Positions 1-8,905 of a DNA stretch of 64,000 nucleotides are shown one piece after another. How positions within the stretch are numbered: the first letter of the stretch is position 1; each line of letters begins with the position of its first letter. The notes beneath the pieces were generated by a model, which searched no databases, was not told the DNA's origin, and saw nothing but the letters and a program-made list of their open reading frames with translations. Origin of the DNA: Clostridia bacterium (lineage in GTDB: Bacteria > Bacillota > Clostridia > Oscillospirales > RGIG8002); the NCBI GenBank assembly GCA_017620395.1, contig JAFZQJ010000026.1:124001-188000 (forward strand), given 5' to 3'. The position numbers were made by a program, and so were the translations under genes.

Positions 1-389
1 TTCTCCTTCGGGAAGAACGCTTCCACCGCCTTCATACCGAAATAGCGCGTGAAGGCGAAGATCAGCGCGCCGCCGATGAAAACGCCGATAAGGCAGAGCG
101 CGAGCCCTTCGAAAACGCCGAAAGCGTAGCCGGCGCCGAGCTCCAGCGGCTCGCCGGGTATTATCGCGACGACGACCTGGAGCACCTGCATCCCGATGAA
201 GGCGAGCTTGCCGACGAAGCCGTGCGCGTTCACCCATTCGCGGAACTGCTCCGGCTCCTTGACGAAGCGCAGCATCGGCCGGCCGACAAACCACGCTGTC
301 GCCGCGAAAAACGCGATCATCACCGCTATCGAGACTATCGTTATTATCTTTTTCGCTTTTGGGGAAAGATGCGTTTCCCGTTTTTCCAT
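1..389 (-). CDS. VTT/DedA-like (TVP38/TMEM64) membrane protein, C-terminus beyond window
   Basis: Only the first 129 residues are present; the gene runs off the left edge. A lysine-rich N-terminus is followed by a membrane segment (about residues 15-38) and the start of a VTT (SNARE-associated/DedA) domain. The motif IIPGEPLELGAGYAFG, typical of TVP38/TMEM64 proteins, lies near residues 84-99, and a second hydrophobic stretch follows. Family members are integral membrane proteins thought to act in lipid or small-solute transport; the substrate here is unknown. The ATG lies 2 nt after the stop of the recombinase gene, with a GAGGA ribosome site inside that gene's last codons, so the two are probably translationally coupled. 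The family call is solid; the function is inferred only at family level. Confidence 0.8.
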   Translation of the reverse strand, partial: MEKRETHLSPKAKKIITIVSIAVMIAFFAATAWFVGRPMLRFVKEPEQFREWVNAHGFVGKLAFIGMQVLQVVVAIIPGEPLELGAGYAFGVFEGLALCLIGVFIGGALIFAFTRYFGMKAVEAFFPKE

Positions 390-391
390 AT

Positions 392-1387
392 TCAGTCCTC
401 GCTGTCTTCGGTGCGCTTTTTCGTGTCTGCCCGGCGCTTCGCCTTGCCGAGCGGGTTGCTTTCCATCGCCGCCTGCACCTGCTCGTCGCGCACGTGGGTG
501 TATATCTGCGTCGTGCTCAGGCTTTCGTGCCCGAGCACGTCCTGAAGCACGCGGATGTCCGCGCCGTTCTGGTACATCAGCGTAGCGGCGGTGTGCCTCA
601 GCTTGTGGACGGAAAGGTGCTTGCCGCCGAGTCCGGCGCGGTCGAGCGCCGTGTAGACGACGTGCTGAACGGTCTTCGGACTTATGCGCCGCCCGAGGCG
701 GCTCAGAAAGAGCGCGTCCTTATCCTTCACGCCGTTGACGGGGCGGGTAGGGAGGTAGTCGTTTATCGCGTCGCGGCACATCTGATTGAGGAATAGCGTC
801 CGCTGCTTGTTGCCCTTGCCGGTCACGGTGAGGAAGTCGTCCTTGACGTCGCTGACGTTTATCCCGACAAGCTCGCTCAGTCGCATTCCGCAGTTGAGGA
901 AAAGCGTTATCATGCAGTAGTCGCGCGCTTTGTAGGGCCCGTCCACCGCGTCGAGCAGGTTGACGCTGTCGTCGACGGTGAGGTATTTCGGCAGCGCGCG
1001 TTTCAGCTTCGGCGTTTCAAGCTCGCGGGCGGGGCTGTCCGCGATCATGCCGTTATGCAGCAGGTATTTGTAGAAGCCGCGTATCGCGGAGCACTTGCGG
1101 GCGCGCGCGGCGGCCTGGTTGCTGCGTTCAACTGCGGTGAAGGTGATGAATTCGAGGATGTCCGAATAGGTCACGCCCTTTATGAAGTCTTCGGTTATAT
1201 CCGCGATATCCGTTTCGTCGAAGGGCTTGTCCGTCAGCCCGCGGTAGTGCTTCATGAAGCGGAAAAAGAGCTTTAAGTCGGTATAATACTGGCTGACCGT
1301 CAGGTTCGATTTGCCCTTGACGGTAGTCAGATAGTTGAGATATTTGCGCACGAGCTCCGGCGCGTCGCTGTAAACCCTGCCGACCAT
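392..1387 (-). CDS. Xer-type tyrosine recombinase
   Basis: A 331-residue tyrosine recombinase/integrase. The N-terminal SAM-like core-binding domain covers about residues 8-112 and the catalytic domain about 133-310. The catalytic set is complete: Arg169 (CGMRLSEL), Lys191 (GKGNKQR), His261 and Arg264 (HKLRHTAA), His287 (LGHESL) and Tyr296 (TQIYTHV). XerC/XerD family enzymes resolve chromosome dimers at dif, but paralogues with other sites exist in Clostridia, so I do not assign C or D. A lysine-rich tail follows residue 314. The start is supported by AAAGGAG 5 nt upstream of the ATG. It has its own divergent promoter and is coupled to the downstream VTT gene. No insertion-sequence ends or integrated element are visible around it. 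Confidence 0.93.
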   Translation of the reverse strand: MVGRVYSDAPELVRKYLNYLTTVKGKSNLTVSQYYTDLKLFFRFMKHYRGLTDKPFDETDIADITEDFIKGVTYSDILEFITFTAVERSNQAAARARKCSAIRGFYKYLLHNGMIADSPARELETPKLKRALPKYLTVDDSVNLLDAVDGPYKARDYCMITLFLNCGMRLSELVGINVSDVKDDFLTVTGKGNKQRTLFLNQMCRDAINDYLPTRPVNGVKDKDALFLSRLGRRISPKTVQHVVYTALDRAGLGGKHLSVHKLRHTAATLMYQNGADIRVLQDVLGHESLSTTQIYTHVRDEQVQAAMESNPLGKAKRRADTKKRTEDSED

Positions 1388-1423
1388 GCCTTTCTCCTTT
1401 CAATTATACAAAATCACTTTGTT

Positions 1424-1452
1424 ATTATATCATAGGCTTTTGTGATTTTCAA
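1424..1452 (-). promoter_or_regulatory. Sigma-A-type promoter of the recombinase gene
   Basis: Read on the minus strand, TTGAAA (1447-1452) and TATAAT (1424-1429) are separated by exactly 17 bp. Transcription would start about 30 nt before the recombinase ATG. The divergent gene at 1516 has only a weak TAGAAT at 1490-1495 with no convincing -35 hexamer. Confidence 0.75.
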
Positions 1453-1515
1453 GAATTAAAGCGCATAAAAACAGGCAATAATAACTGCGTAGAATGTTTT
1501 GAAAGGAAAAAGCGT

Positions 1516-3774
1516 ATGAAAGCAGTTATTATGGCGGGCGGGGAAGGGACGCGGCTCAGACCTCTGACCTGTGATATGCCGAAGCCGATGGCGCCGCTCT
1601 GCGGCAGGCCGGTGATGGACTACACGCTGGAGCTTCTCGCGCGGCACGGCTTCGGCGAAGCGGCGGTCACGCTGATGTATATGCCGCAGGCGATAAGCGA
1701 ACACTTCGGCGGCGAGGCGCACGGAGTCAAACTGCGCTACTTCGTCGAGGACGAGCCGCTCGGCACGGCGGGGAGCGTGAAACGCGCGTCCGCGGACTTC
1801 GGCGGCGACTTCCTCGTAATAAGCGGCGACGGGCTCTGCGACTTCGACCTCGGCAAGATACGCGAATACCACGAAGCGAAGGGCGGCGCGGCGACAATCG
1901 TGCTGAAGGGGATGCCGAATCCGCTCGAATACGGGCTCGTCATGACGGACGCGGACGGGCGCGTCACGCGCTTCCTTGAGAAGCCCGACTGGGCGCAGGC
2001 GCTGACCGACCTTGTCAACACAGGCGTTTACGTATTGTCAACCGAAGCTATGAAGCTTGTTCCCGAGGGAAAGCCGTTTGATTTCGGCAAGGAACTTTTC
2101 CCTCTGATGCTCGAAAAGGGGCTTGAAGTGTACGGATACGTCGAAGACGGCTACTGGCTGGATATAGGCGATATCGCGACCTACGTTTCGGCGCAGTTCG
2201 ACCTGCTTGACGGCAGGGTGAAGTTCGGCGTTGCGAAGCCGCCGCGCCGCGAGGGCGTTAAACCGCCCGTCCTGATAGGCGAAAACGTCAGCATCGCGCC
2301 GGGCGCTTCCGTGGGCGAATACGCGGTCATAGGCGACGGATGCCGTATCGCCGCGGGCGCGAGCATACGCAACAGCGTCGTAGGCGCCGGCAGCTATATC
2401 GGCAAACGCGCCGCGCTGCGCGGAGCGCTCGTCTGCGGCGGCTGCGTCGTGAAGGCGGACGCCGCGATGTACGACGGCAGCGTGCTCGGCGCGGGCAGCG
2501 TGCTTTCGGAGGGCTCGGTCGTTTCGCCTAACGTCCGCATATGGCCCGGAAAGCGCATCGAGCCGAACTCCGGCGTCTACTCCGACGTCGTCAAAGGCGT
2601 TTCCGGCGGCGGCCTTATCGAAAACGGGCTTATCGCCGGAACGATAGGCGCGGATATCACTCCGGAATACGCCGCGCGTATCGGCGCGGCGGCTGCGACG
2701 GCGCTGAAGGGCGGTTCCGTCGCCGTCTCCTGCGACGGCTGCGAGGGCGGTGGCGTGATAAAGTCCGCGCTTGCAGCGGGTCTGCTCGGCAGCGGCGCGG
2801 AAGCGGTCGATATGGGCGTGCTGCCGCTGAACGTCTTTTCCTTCGGCGTCGCGGACAGGGAAGTGAAGCTCGGGCTCGCGGTCACGGAGACGGGAATAGC
2901 CGTCCGCGACGGACTCGGCTTGCCGCCCGCGCGTGAGCTAGCACGAAAGCTCGAATCGGCGTACCGCCGCGGCGAGTTCTCCCGCGCCGGATGCCGCGAG
3001 GCGAAAACTGACTCAGCGGTCTTCAGCGACTACGCGCGCGAGCTTGAGAAGTACCGGGCGCCGTTCCCCGTAACCGTCAGCTCGCCTGAGCAGGCGTTTG
3101 GGCGGCTGTTTTCGTCGGTATTCACCGTCGGCGGCAGCGTCCGCGCGCGTATATCGGCGGACGGCTCGTCGGCGTCGCTCGTCGACGAGGAAGGGGAGGA
3201 GATCACGTGTTCCCGCCTGCTTTACGGAATATGCTTTATGCTTGCCGTCGGCGGAGCGAAGCGCGTTCCGCTCCCGCCGGAAACGCCGAAAACGCTCGCG
3301 GATGCTATTCGTCAGTTCGGGTGCGAGCCGCGTATCAGAATGGCGTGCCCGCCGGACAAAAGCGACGACGTTTCGCGCAGAGAGGCCGCGCGCCTGCGCG
3401 TTCTCGACGACGCGGTCTTCGGCTGCGCGTTTCTGCTGAAATCGCTCGCCGACAGAAAGCAGCGCGCCGCCGACTTTTTCGCCTCCGTACCCGACTTCGC
3501 GGTCGCGGAGCTTTCCGAGGACTGCGGCGGCCGTAACGGCGGAATGCTGATCCGTCTGCTTGGCGAAAGAGAAGCCGGCTTCACCGTGTCCGCCGAGGGG
3601 ATCGACCTGCGCCGCGGAGGCGCGGTCTGCACCGTCAAGCCGTCCGATCGCGGCCGGAAGCTGCGTCTCGTCGCCGAGGCAAACACCGTCGAAGCCGCGC
3701 GGGAACTGGGCGCGGAGGTTATCGGGCGGATACGCGAAATCAAAAAAGAACTTGACAATACCCCCTCCGGATGA
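1516..3774 (+). CDS. Sugar-1-phosphate nucleotidyltransferase fused to a degenerate phosphomannomutase domain
   Basis: A 752-residue fusion. Residues 1-230 are a nucleotidyltransferase of the mannose-1-phosphate guanylyltransferase/glucose-1-phosphate thymidylyltransferase type, with the nucleotide loop MAGGEGTRLRPLT at 7-19. Residues about 250-350 are left-handed beta-helix hexapeptide repeats. From about 365 onward it resembles the alpha-D-phosphohexomutase fold. In that half the usual phosphoserine loop (TASHNP) is replaced by a VTETG sequence, the metal loop DGDADR is absent, and only a relic of the C-terminal phosphate loop (VKPSDRGRKLRL) remains. I infer an active sugar-nucleotide synthase with a structural or regulatory mutase-like tail. 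The product is probably a GDP- or UDP/dTDP-sugar for the cell surface, but the sugar cannot be read from sequence. GAAAGGAAA precedes the ATG. Confidence 0.85.
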   Translation: MKAVIMAGGEGTRLRPLTCDMPKPMAPLCGRPVMDYTLELLARHGFGEAAVTLMYMPQAISEHFGGEAHGVKLRYFVEDEPLGTAGSVKRASADFGGDFLVISGDGLCDFDLGKIREYHEAKGGAATIVLKGMPNPLEYGLVMTDADGRVTRFLEKPDWAQALTDLVNTGVYVLSTEAMKLVPEGKPFDFGKELFPLMLEKGLEVYGYVEDGYWLDIGDIATYVSAQFDLLDGRVKFGVAKPPRREGVKPPVLIGENVSIAPGASVGEYAVIGDGCRIAAGASIRNSVVGAGSYIGKRAALRGALVCGGCVVKADAAMYDGSVLGAGSVLSEGSVVSPNVRIWPGKRIEPNSGVYSDVVKGVSGGGLIENGLIAGTIGADITPEYAARIGAAAATALKGGSVAVSCDGCEGGGVIKSALAAGLLGSGAEAVDMGVLPLNVFSFGVADREVKLGLAVTETGIAVRDGLGLPPARELARKLESAYRRGEFSRAGCREAKTDSAVFSDYARELEKYRAPFPVTVSSPEQAFGRLFSSVFTVGGSVRARISADGSSASLVDEEGEEITCSRLLYGICFMLAVGGAKRVPLPPETPKTLADAIRQFGCEPRIRMACPPDKSDDVSRREAARLRVLDDAVFGCAFLLKSLADRKQRAADFFASVPDFAVAELSEDCGGRNGGMLIRLLGEREAGFTVSAEGIDLRRGGAVCTVKPSDRGRKLRLVAEANTVEAARELGAEVIGRIREIKKELDNTPSG

Positions 3775-3780
3775 TATAAT
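3752..3780 (+). promoter_or_regulatory. Sigma-A promoter of rnj, inside the end of the upstream gene
   Basis: TTGACA (3752-3757), a 17-bp spacer and TATAAT (3775-3780) match the consensus perfectly. The -35 hexamer lies in the last codons of the nucleotidyltransferase gene, whose stop is 3772-3774. The predicted RNase J leader is about 120-150 nt, depending on the start codon. Confidence 0.9.
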
Positions 3781-3940
3781 CCATACGGACTCGGGCGTAC
3801 GGAGTATGCAAGATGCGGCTCCGAAACATAGATCTTTTTCCCGTCAGCGAAAGGCGGGTAACATAAAAAATCAAATCATTTCATAATACTTTTCCGAAAG
3901 GAAAGGTATGTTTTGGTATGAAAAATCCGGAGGTACATTT

Positions 3941-6022
3941 TTGAACAACAGCAAATCCAAGAAAAAAACCGAACAGCGCATCGAAGGCGCGAAGAAGCGT
4001 ATGACCGCCGCCGAAAAGCAGGCGGCGCGCGACGCCGCGGACAAGGCGGCGTTCATGGAAAAACTCAACGCGTCCAAAAAAACGCAGGCGGGGCTTCCCG
4101 GCACCGATTCCGCGCCTATTCCGCTGAAAAAGCGCGAGGGCAGGGTGGTCGAGATACCATTCAAGCCCGCGAAGACGCGCGCGAAAAAGCAGCAGCCCGA
4201 GCCGAAGCCGGAACCGCCCAAGCCCGAGCCGAAAGCCGCGAAGAAAAACCGCAGGCGCGCCGAAAAACCCGCTCCCGCGCAGCAGGAAGCGGCACCGGCG
4301 CAGATCCTGCCGGCGCCCGCGCCTTCCGCGAAGCGGAAGAAGAACCGCAAGGCCGAAAAGTCCGCGTCGCCGCTGAAGATCATGGCGCTCGGCGGACTGC
4401 ACGAGATCGGCAAGAATCTGTACGTATTCGAGTATGAGAACGATATGATAATCGTCGACGTAGGGCTCGAGTTTCCCGATCAGGATATGCTCGGCATAGA
4501 CGTCGTCATCCCCGACTTTACCTATCTTCTCAACAACCGCGAAAAGATCCGCGGCATAATCATCACCCACGGCCACGAAGACCACATCGGCGGCCTGCCT
4601 TATCTGATGAAGGAGCTGGATACGACTATCTACTCCACCAGAATGACGCAGGGGCTCATCGAGGCGAAGTTCGTCGAGCACGGGCTGAAGGGCAAAGTCA
4701 ATATGAACACCGTAAAGGCGGGCGACGTCATAAAGCTCGGCTGCTTTGAAGTCGAGTTCATCACCGTCAACCACTCGATCCCGGACGCCGTCGCGCTTGC
4801 GATAAAGACTCCGGTCGGAACGCTCGTCCACACCGGCGACTTCAAGATCGACACCACCCCGACGCAGGGCGAAATGATAGACCTCGCGCGCTTCGGCGAC
4901 CTCGGAAACGAGGGCGTCCTCGCACTGCTGATGGATTCCACGAACGCCGAACGCCCCGGTTATACGATGAGCGAGCGCCGCGTCAGTCAGTCGCTCGAAA
5001 ACATCTTCAAAAACGCCGAGGGCAAGCGTATCATAATCGCGACGTTTTCCTCGAACGTCTACCGCGTGCAGCAGATAATCGACATCGCCGCCGCGCTTGG
5101 CAGAAAGGTCGCGCTTTCCGGCAGGAGCATGGTCAACGTGACCGCCATAGCCGAACAGCTCGGCTACATCAAGCTGCCCGCGGGCGTCCTGCTCGATATA
5201 AACGCTCTTGATAAGTATCCGAAGGATCAGACGGTGATAATCACCACCGGGTCCCAGGGCGAAACGATGTCTGCGCTTTACAGAATGGCGTATTCCGACC
5301 ACCGCAAGGTAGTTGTTTCGGAGGACGATCTGATCGTGCTTTCCTCCAACCCGATCCCCGGCAACGAGAAATTCGTCACGAACATAGTCAACGAGCTGAT
5401 GAAGCTCGGCTGCTCGGTCGTCTACGAATCGCTCGCGGAGGTGCACACCTCCGGCCACGCCTGCCAGGAGGAGCTCAAGCTTATGCTCGGACTCGTAAAG
5501 CCGAAGTTCTACATCCCGGTGCACGGCGAATACAAGCATCTGAAAAAGGCGCAGATGCTCGGCGAAAGCATGGGCATACCGACCGAGAACATAATCATCG
5601 CCGATAACGGGAAGGTGATCGAGCTGACGCCCGACTCCGCCGTTATCAAAGGCGAAGTTCAGACCGGCAGCGTCTTCGTGGACGGCACGAGCGTCGGCGA
5701 CGTAGGCGCGATAGTTATGCGCGAACGCAGGCAGCTCGCGTCGGACGGTCTCATCGTCGTCGCGGTCTCCGTCGACAAGCAGACGGGATATCTGATGTGC
5801 GAGCCGGAGATAATCAGCCGCGGCTTCGTCTATATGCGCGAGTCTGAGGAGCTGCTCGGGCAGCTCAAGGAGCTTGTCGTCGAATGCGTAACGCGCAACG
5901 CGACGATAGGCGTCCACGACTACAATGCGTTGAAAACCGTTGTGCGCGACGAGCTTTCGAAGGCGATATTCAAACAGAGCAAGCGCACGCCGATGATCAT
6001 TCCGGTCATCGCAAGGGTATAA
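3941..6022 (+). CDS. rnj: Ribonuclease J with long basic N-terminal extension
   Basis: Metallo-beta-lactamase/beta-CASP ribonuclease J, an endo- and 5'-3' exoribonuclease for mRNA decay and rRNA maturation in Bacillota. The zinc motif HGHEDH is at residues 210-215, counted from the TTG at 3941. RNase J proteins are usually about 555 residues; here about 140 extra residues rich in Lys, Arg, Pro and Ala precede the catalytic core. I prefer the TTG start because CCGGAGG sits 7 nt upstream. An in-frame ATG at 3908, preceded by AAAGGAAAGG, would add 11 residues. It has its own strong promoter. The AraC-type gene follows 14 nt downstream, so the two are probably co-transcribed. The basic tail may bind RNA or partner enzymes, which is inference. 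Confidence 0.95.
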   Translation: MNNSKSKKKTEQRIEGAKKRMTAAEKQAARDAADKAAFMEKLNASKKTQAGLPGTDSAPIPLKKREGRVVEIPFKPAKTRAKKQQPEPKPEPPKPEPKAAKKNRRRAEKPAPAQQEAAPAQILPAPAPSAKRKKNRKAEKSASPLKIMALGGLHEIGKNLYVFEYENDMIIVDVGLEFPDQDMLGIDVVIPDFTYLLNNREKIRGIIITHGHEDHIGGLPYLMKELDTTIYSTRMTQGLIEAKFVEHGLKGKVNMNTVKAGDVIKLGCFEVEFITVNHSIPDAVALAIKTPVGTLVHTGDFKIDTTPTQGEMIDLARFGDLGNEGVLALLMDSTNAERPGYTMSERRVSQSLENIFKNAEGKRIIIATFSSNVYRVQQIIDIAAALGRKVALSGRSMVNVTAIAEQLGYIKLPAGVLLDINALDKYPKDQTVIITTGSQGETMSALYRMAYSDHRKVVVSEDDLIVLSSNPIPGNEKFVTNIVNELMKLGCSVVYESLAEVHTSGHACQEELKLMLGLVKPKFYIPVHGEYKHLKKAQMLGESMGIPTENIIIADNGKVIELTPDSAVIKGEVQTGSVFVDGTSVGDVGAIVMRERRQLASDGLIVVAVSVDKQTGYLMCEPEIISRGFVYMRESEELLGQLKELVVECVTRNATIGVHDYNALKTVVRDELSKAIFKQSKRTPMIIPVIARV

Positions 6023-6036
6023 GCGGGGAAGTATTT

Positions 6037-6930
6037 ATGGCGGAAATATCAAATAACGACAGGCTTATACTGTTTTTCTGCGCAGTGCCTGACGATGTAA
6101 TGAAATGCTGGGATCAGTATGCGGCCGACAGCCACAGGATACTCTTTTTCGCCCGCGGCGGCGCGGAGCTATCGGTAAACGGAGAGAACGTGACGGTCGA
6201 AGAGAGAACGATCGTCTTTCTGAGAGATACCGATCTTTGCGAGTTCCCGCAGGAATGGCGCGAAGGCTCCGCGAAGCAGCATATCGAGTGTTACACGGCG
6301 TTTATAGGAAGCGTGCATTATGATTCCGTGAAACGGCTTCTCAACGAGCAGCAGGCGTTCGAGGCATACGAGGCTTCGGGCATACCGCCGGTTTTTAAGC
6401 TTGACGACATCCAGTGCGATAAGATAATACGCGAGATGAAGGACTTCAATCAGTCGGACGATGTTTCGGCTGTAGACCATCTCAACGTCACGCGCCTGCT
6501 TGCCGCAAGGCTCTATTATTCGTTCGTAGTCAGGGGCAACAAGCCCGCGGCGCGTTTTGCGGATGCGCCGGACTGGTTCAACGACTACTACGAGTTGATC
6601 GGTAAGCCGCAGGTGTTTACGCTCCCGTTTGAAGAGATAGTCGCGCTGTCTGGCAAGACGAGGGAACATCTTTCCCGCGTTTTCAAAAGCCGGACCGGCG
6701 TAAACATCTCGGATTTTATCGTATCAAAGCGCATAAACTACGCCTGCGTTCTGCTCCGCGACGAGAAGGCGACTTTGCAGGACGTCATAGCAAAATGCGG
6801 CTTCACCAATACCGGAACGTTTTACAGCAACTTCAAGAAGAAGACGGGAGAGTCTCCCGAACGCTACCGCAAGACGCTTTTGGCGGCGGAATCCATCGGA
6901 GGCGGAAAAAAGCGTACATACGGCGAATGA
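6037..6930 (+). CDS. AraC-family transcriptional regulator
   Basis: A 297-residue protein with an N-terminal cupin-like sensing region (about 1-150) and a C-terminal double helix-turn-helix (about 195-285). FEEIVALSGKTREHLSRVF and LQDVIAKCGFTNTGTFYS match the two HTH units of AraC/XylS regulators. The end of the second HTH has the usual ESPERYRK element. An in-frame ATG far upstream (5884) lies inside rnj and is rejected; the ATG at 6037 is preceded by GGGGAAG. The gene lies 14 nt after rnj and is followed by a strong bidirectional terminator. The ligand and targets are unknown. The convergent GH20/citrate synthase unit is a possible but unproven target. Confidence 0.9.
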   Translation: MAEISNNDRLILFFCAVPDDVMKCWDQYAADSHRILFFARGGAELSVNGENVTVEERTIVFLRDTDLCEFPQEWREGSAKQHIECYTAFIGSVHYDSVKRLLNEQQAFEAYEASGIPPVFKLDDIQCDKIIREMKDFNQSDDVSAVDHLNVTRLLAARLYYSFVVRGNKPAARFADAPDWFNDYYELIGKPQVFTLPFEEIVALSGKTREHLSRVFKSRTGVNISDFIVSKRINYACVLLRDEKATLQDVIAKCGFTNTGTFYSNFKKKTGESPERYRKTLLAAESIGGGKKRTYGE

Positions 6931-6960
6931 GCGCCGAACCGATAACAAGTTGAAAAAGCA

Positions 6961-6996
6961 ACAGCCCCTCGCCGGTTTTCGCAGGCGAGGGGCTGT
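6961..6996. terminator. Bidirectional intrinsic terminator between AraC and GH20 genes
   Basis: A perfect 13-bp GC-rich stem (6961-6973 with 6984-6996) has a 10-nt loop. An A-rich run lies on the left, which serves as U-tract for the minus strand, and an AT-rich tract lies on the right. It sits between two convergent genes and can serve both. Confidence 0.88.
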
Positions 6997-7012
6997 ATTA
7001 TACGCTATTTTA

Positions 7013-8887
7013 TCACACCGGGTTCGCCGTCGCGGCGAAGACCCACTTGTTGCAGTGGATATCCGGCTTTTCGCCGTCTCCGCGGCAGTCGAGACGGAGA
7101 CGTTCCTCATTAAGCTCCGGCAGCTCATCGAGCTTGCCGTCGAGGTATTCGTCAATGCGGCGCATCATAGTTATGAAGCGGCTGCGCAGTCCGCCGAGGC
7201 GCAGGTCCTCGACCTCGAATCCGAAGGTCTTGCTCTCGGTATACCACTGTGTGCGGAAGGTCTCGAAAAACTGCTCGAACGCCGCGAACGCCGCCTCGAT
7301 TTCGCCGTCGCGCAGGCGTTTCAGTTCGGCTTTGTCGCCGGAGTCGTACGCCGGTTTAAGTTTGAGCGCGAGGCCGAGCTTTTCGGAAAGGTAGCGGCAG
7401 AGGGCGGCGGAGTTGTCGAAAATGTAGCGCCATTCGGGGTTGCGGTCTGCGGCGCACGAGAGATACTGCGCGTACTTCGCATAGGTCTCCGGATAGTCGG
7501 CGCCGATATGCTTATCCGCCATCCCGATGAACGGATCTCCGTAGACGAGATACTTCGCGGGATTGAGGTCTGTCGGGCTGTCGAAGTTGCCGGCGGGCAG
7601 CTGCGGCATATCCAGCATCATGAAGTCCTGCATCTCGCCGCCGACGCAGGTGCGGAAGCGGCGCGCAGCGCGTTCCTCGCTTACGTCGCCGGTGAAGCAC
7701 CCTTCGGCGTATAGCTGGAAGACGGGCAGCACGGCGAAAAAGGGGCATTCGCAGCCGTTGTCGCCCCACGCGGTTATGAGAATGTCATCCACGCCGTGCT
7801 CGAAGCAGCTTGCGATCGCAGGCTTGCTGCGGGTGAAGCTGTAGTGATTCAGCGGCGCAAAGCCTACCCATTTCCACGCGCCGCCTGCGAAGGCGACGGG
7901 GTTGTCAAACTTTTGGTGCATCTCTATAACGCCGTCGTATATGCGCTTGTCGCCGTTGTAGTAATCCCAGTAGACGAGAGTCATATTCTTCGGCGGAACG
8001 TCGTGTATATCGGCGGGCAGGGAAGCGGCCGTGTCGTATCTGCTGCGCGGGTTGCCGTCCGCGTCGCAGTTGAAGAGCATATCGCTCCACATCATCGGCG
8101 AGAGTCCGTATTTATCGCATATGTCGCAGACCTTTTTCAGGTGCTTGCGCATTATCGAGGACTTTACCTCAATCCCATGACGTTCCTTATACTTTCCCTG
8201 ACCGACCATCCACGCCTCGTCCATACCGACGTGTATGCGGCGGGACGAGAAGTCCTCAGAGCAGGTTCGTATCATCTTTTCGATAAGTTCGTAGGTTTTC
8301 GGCTCGTCGACCAGCAGGATGTCAAATATATCGCAGACGGGGTTGTACGTTTCCCACTTCATCACCTCGCCGAGATGGGCGAGCGTCTGGATGCAGGGAA
8401 CAAGCTCGAGTCCGAAGCGGCATGCGTATGCGTCGATCTCGCGCAGCTCCGCATGGGAATACCTGCCGCGCATATAGCCGAAGTAGGGCTCGCCGTCGAG
8501 CGTGTAGGTGTCCTCGGTATAGAGCATCAGCATATTATGCCCCATCAGAGCGATGTGGCGGATCATTTTTTTGAGCGAAGACACAGTCAGCACGCCGTTG
8601 CGCGAGCAGTCGAGCATAGGACCGAGGGACTTGTGCCGCGGAGTCTCGCTGATTTCGCAGTCGCCGTCCGTTTCGGCAAGCAGTCCGAGCGCACGGAAGA
8701 AAAACGCGGGCTCGGAGTACGCGACGACGGCGGAGCCGCCTTCGCGCTTTACGGACAGCCCGCGCGTTTCGGTTTTTTCGGCGGTCAGCTTGAGAGCGTC
8801 CGCCGATTCTTCGATTTTGAGTATGCCGAGCAGCTCGGCGGCGGGGGAACGGAGTTCTTCGGGAAGCGCTGAAATGTCAAGCTTCAA
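7013..8887 (-). CDS. GH20 beta-N-acetylhexosaminidase, cytosolic
   Basis: A 624-residue glycoside hydrolase family 20 protein. The GH20 signature HVGMDEA holds the catalytic Asp223-Glu224 pair, where Asp orients the substrate acetamido group and Glu is the acid/base. An N-terminal GH20b-like region (about 1-85) precedes the TIM barrel. No signal peptide or membrane segment is seen, so it should act in the cytoplasm on imported GlcNAc- or GalNAc-containing oligosaccharides. It resembles the intracellular GH20C group of Gram-positive bacteria. The start is TTG with AGGAGG 6 nt upstream. The upstream membrane-protein gene ends 18 nt away, so it is probably the last gene of a three-gene operon ending at the 6961 terminator. 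Confidence 0.88.
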   Translation of the reverse strand: MKLDISALPEELRSPAAELLGILKIEESADALKLTAEKTETRGLSVKREGGSAVVAYSEPAFFFRALGLLAETDGDCEISETPRHKSLGPMLDCSRNGVLTVSSLKKMIRHIALMGHNMLMLYTEDTYTLDGEPYFGYMRGRYSHAELREIDAYACRFGLELVPCIQTLAHLGEVMKWETYNPVCDIFDILLVDEPKTYELIEKMIRTCSEDFSSRRIHVGMDEAWMVGQGKYKERHGIEVKSSIMRKHLKKVCDICDKYGLSPMMWSDMLFNCDADGNPRSRYDTAASLPADIHDVPPKNMTLVYWDYYNGDKRIYDGVIEMHQKFDNPVAFAGGAWKWVGFAPLNHYSFTRSKPAIASCFEHGVDDILITAWGDNGCECPFFAVLPVFQLYAEGCFTGDVSEERAARRFRTCVGGEMQDFMMLDMPQLPAGNFDSPTDLNPAKYLVYGDPFIGMADKHIGADYPETYAKYAQYLSCAADRNPEWRYIFDNSAALCRYLSEKLGLALKLKPAYDSGDKAELKRLRDGEIEAAFAAFEQFFETFRTQWYTESKTFGFEVEDLRLGGLRSRFITMMRRIDEYLDGKLDELPELNEERLRLDCRGDGEKPDIHCNKWVFAATANPV

Positions 8888-8905
8888 AGTGAGCCTCCTC
8901 TCGAC

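Noticed and set aside
392-1387. Xer gene as part of a mobile or integrated element
   Set aside because: There is no excisionase, no flanking attachment repeats, no phage or plasmid genes, and the neighbours are ordinary chromosomal genes on the visible side.
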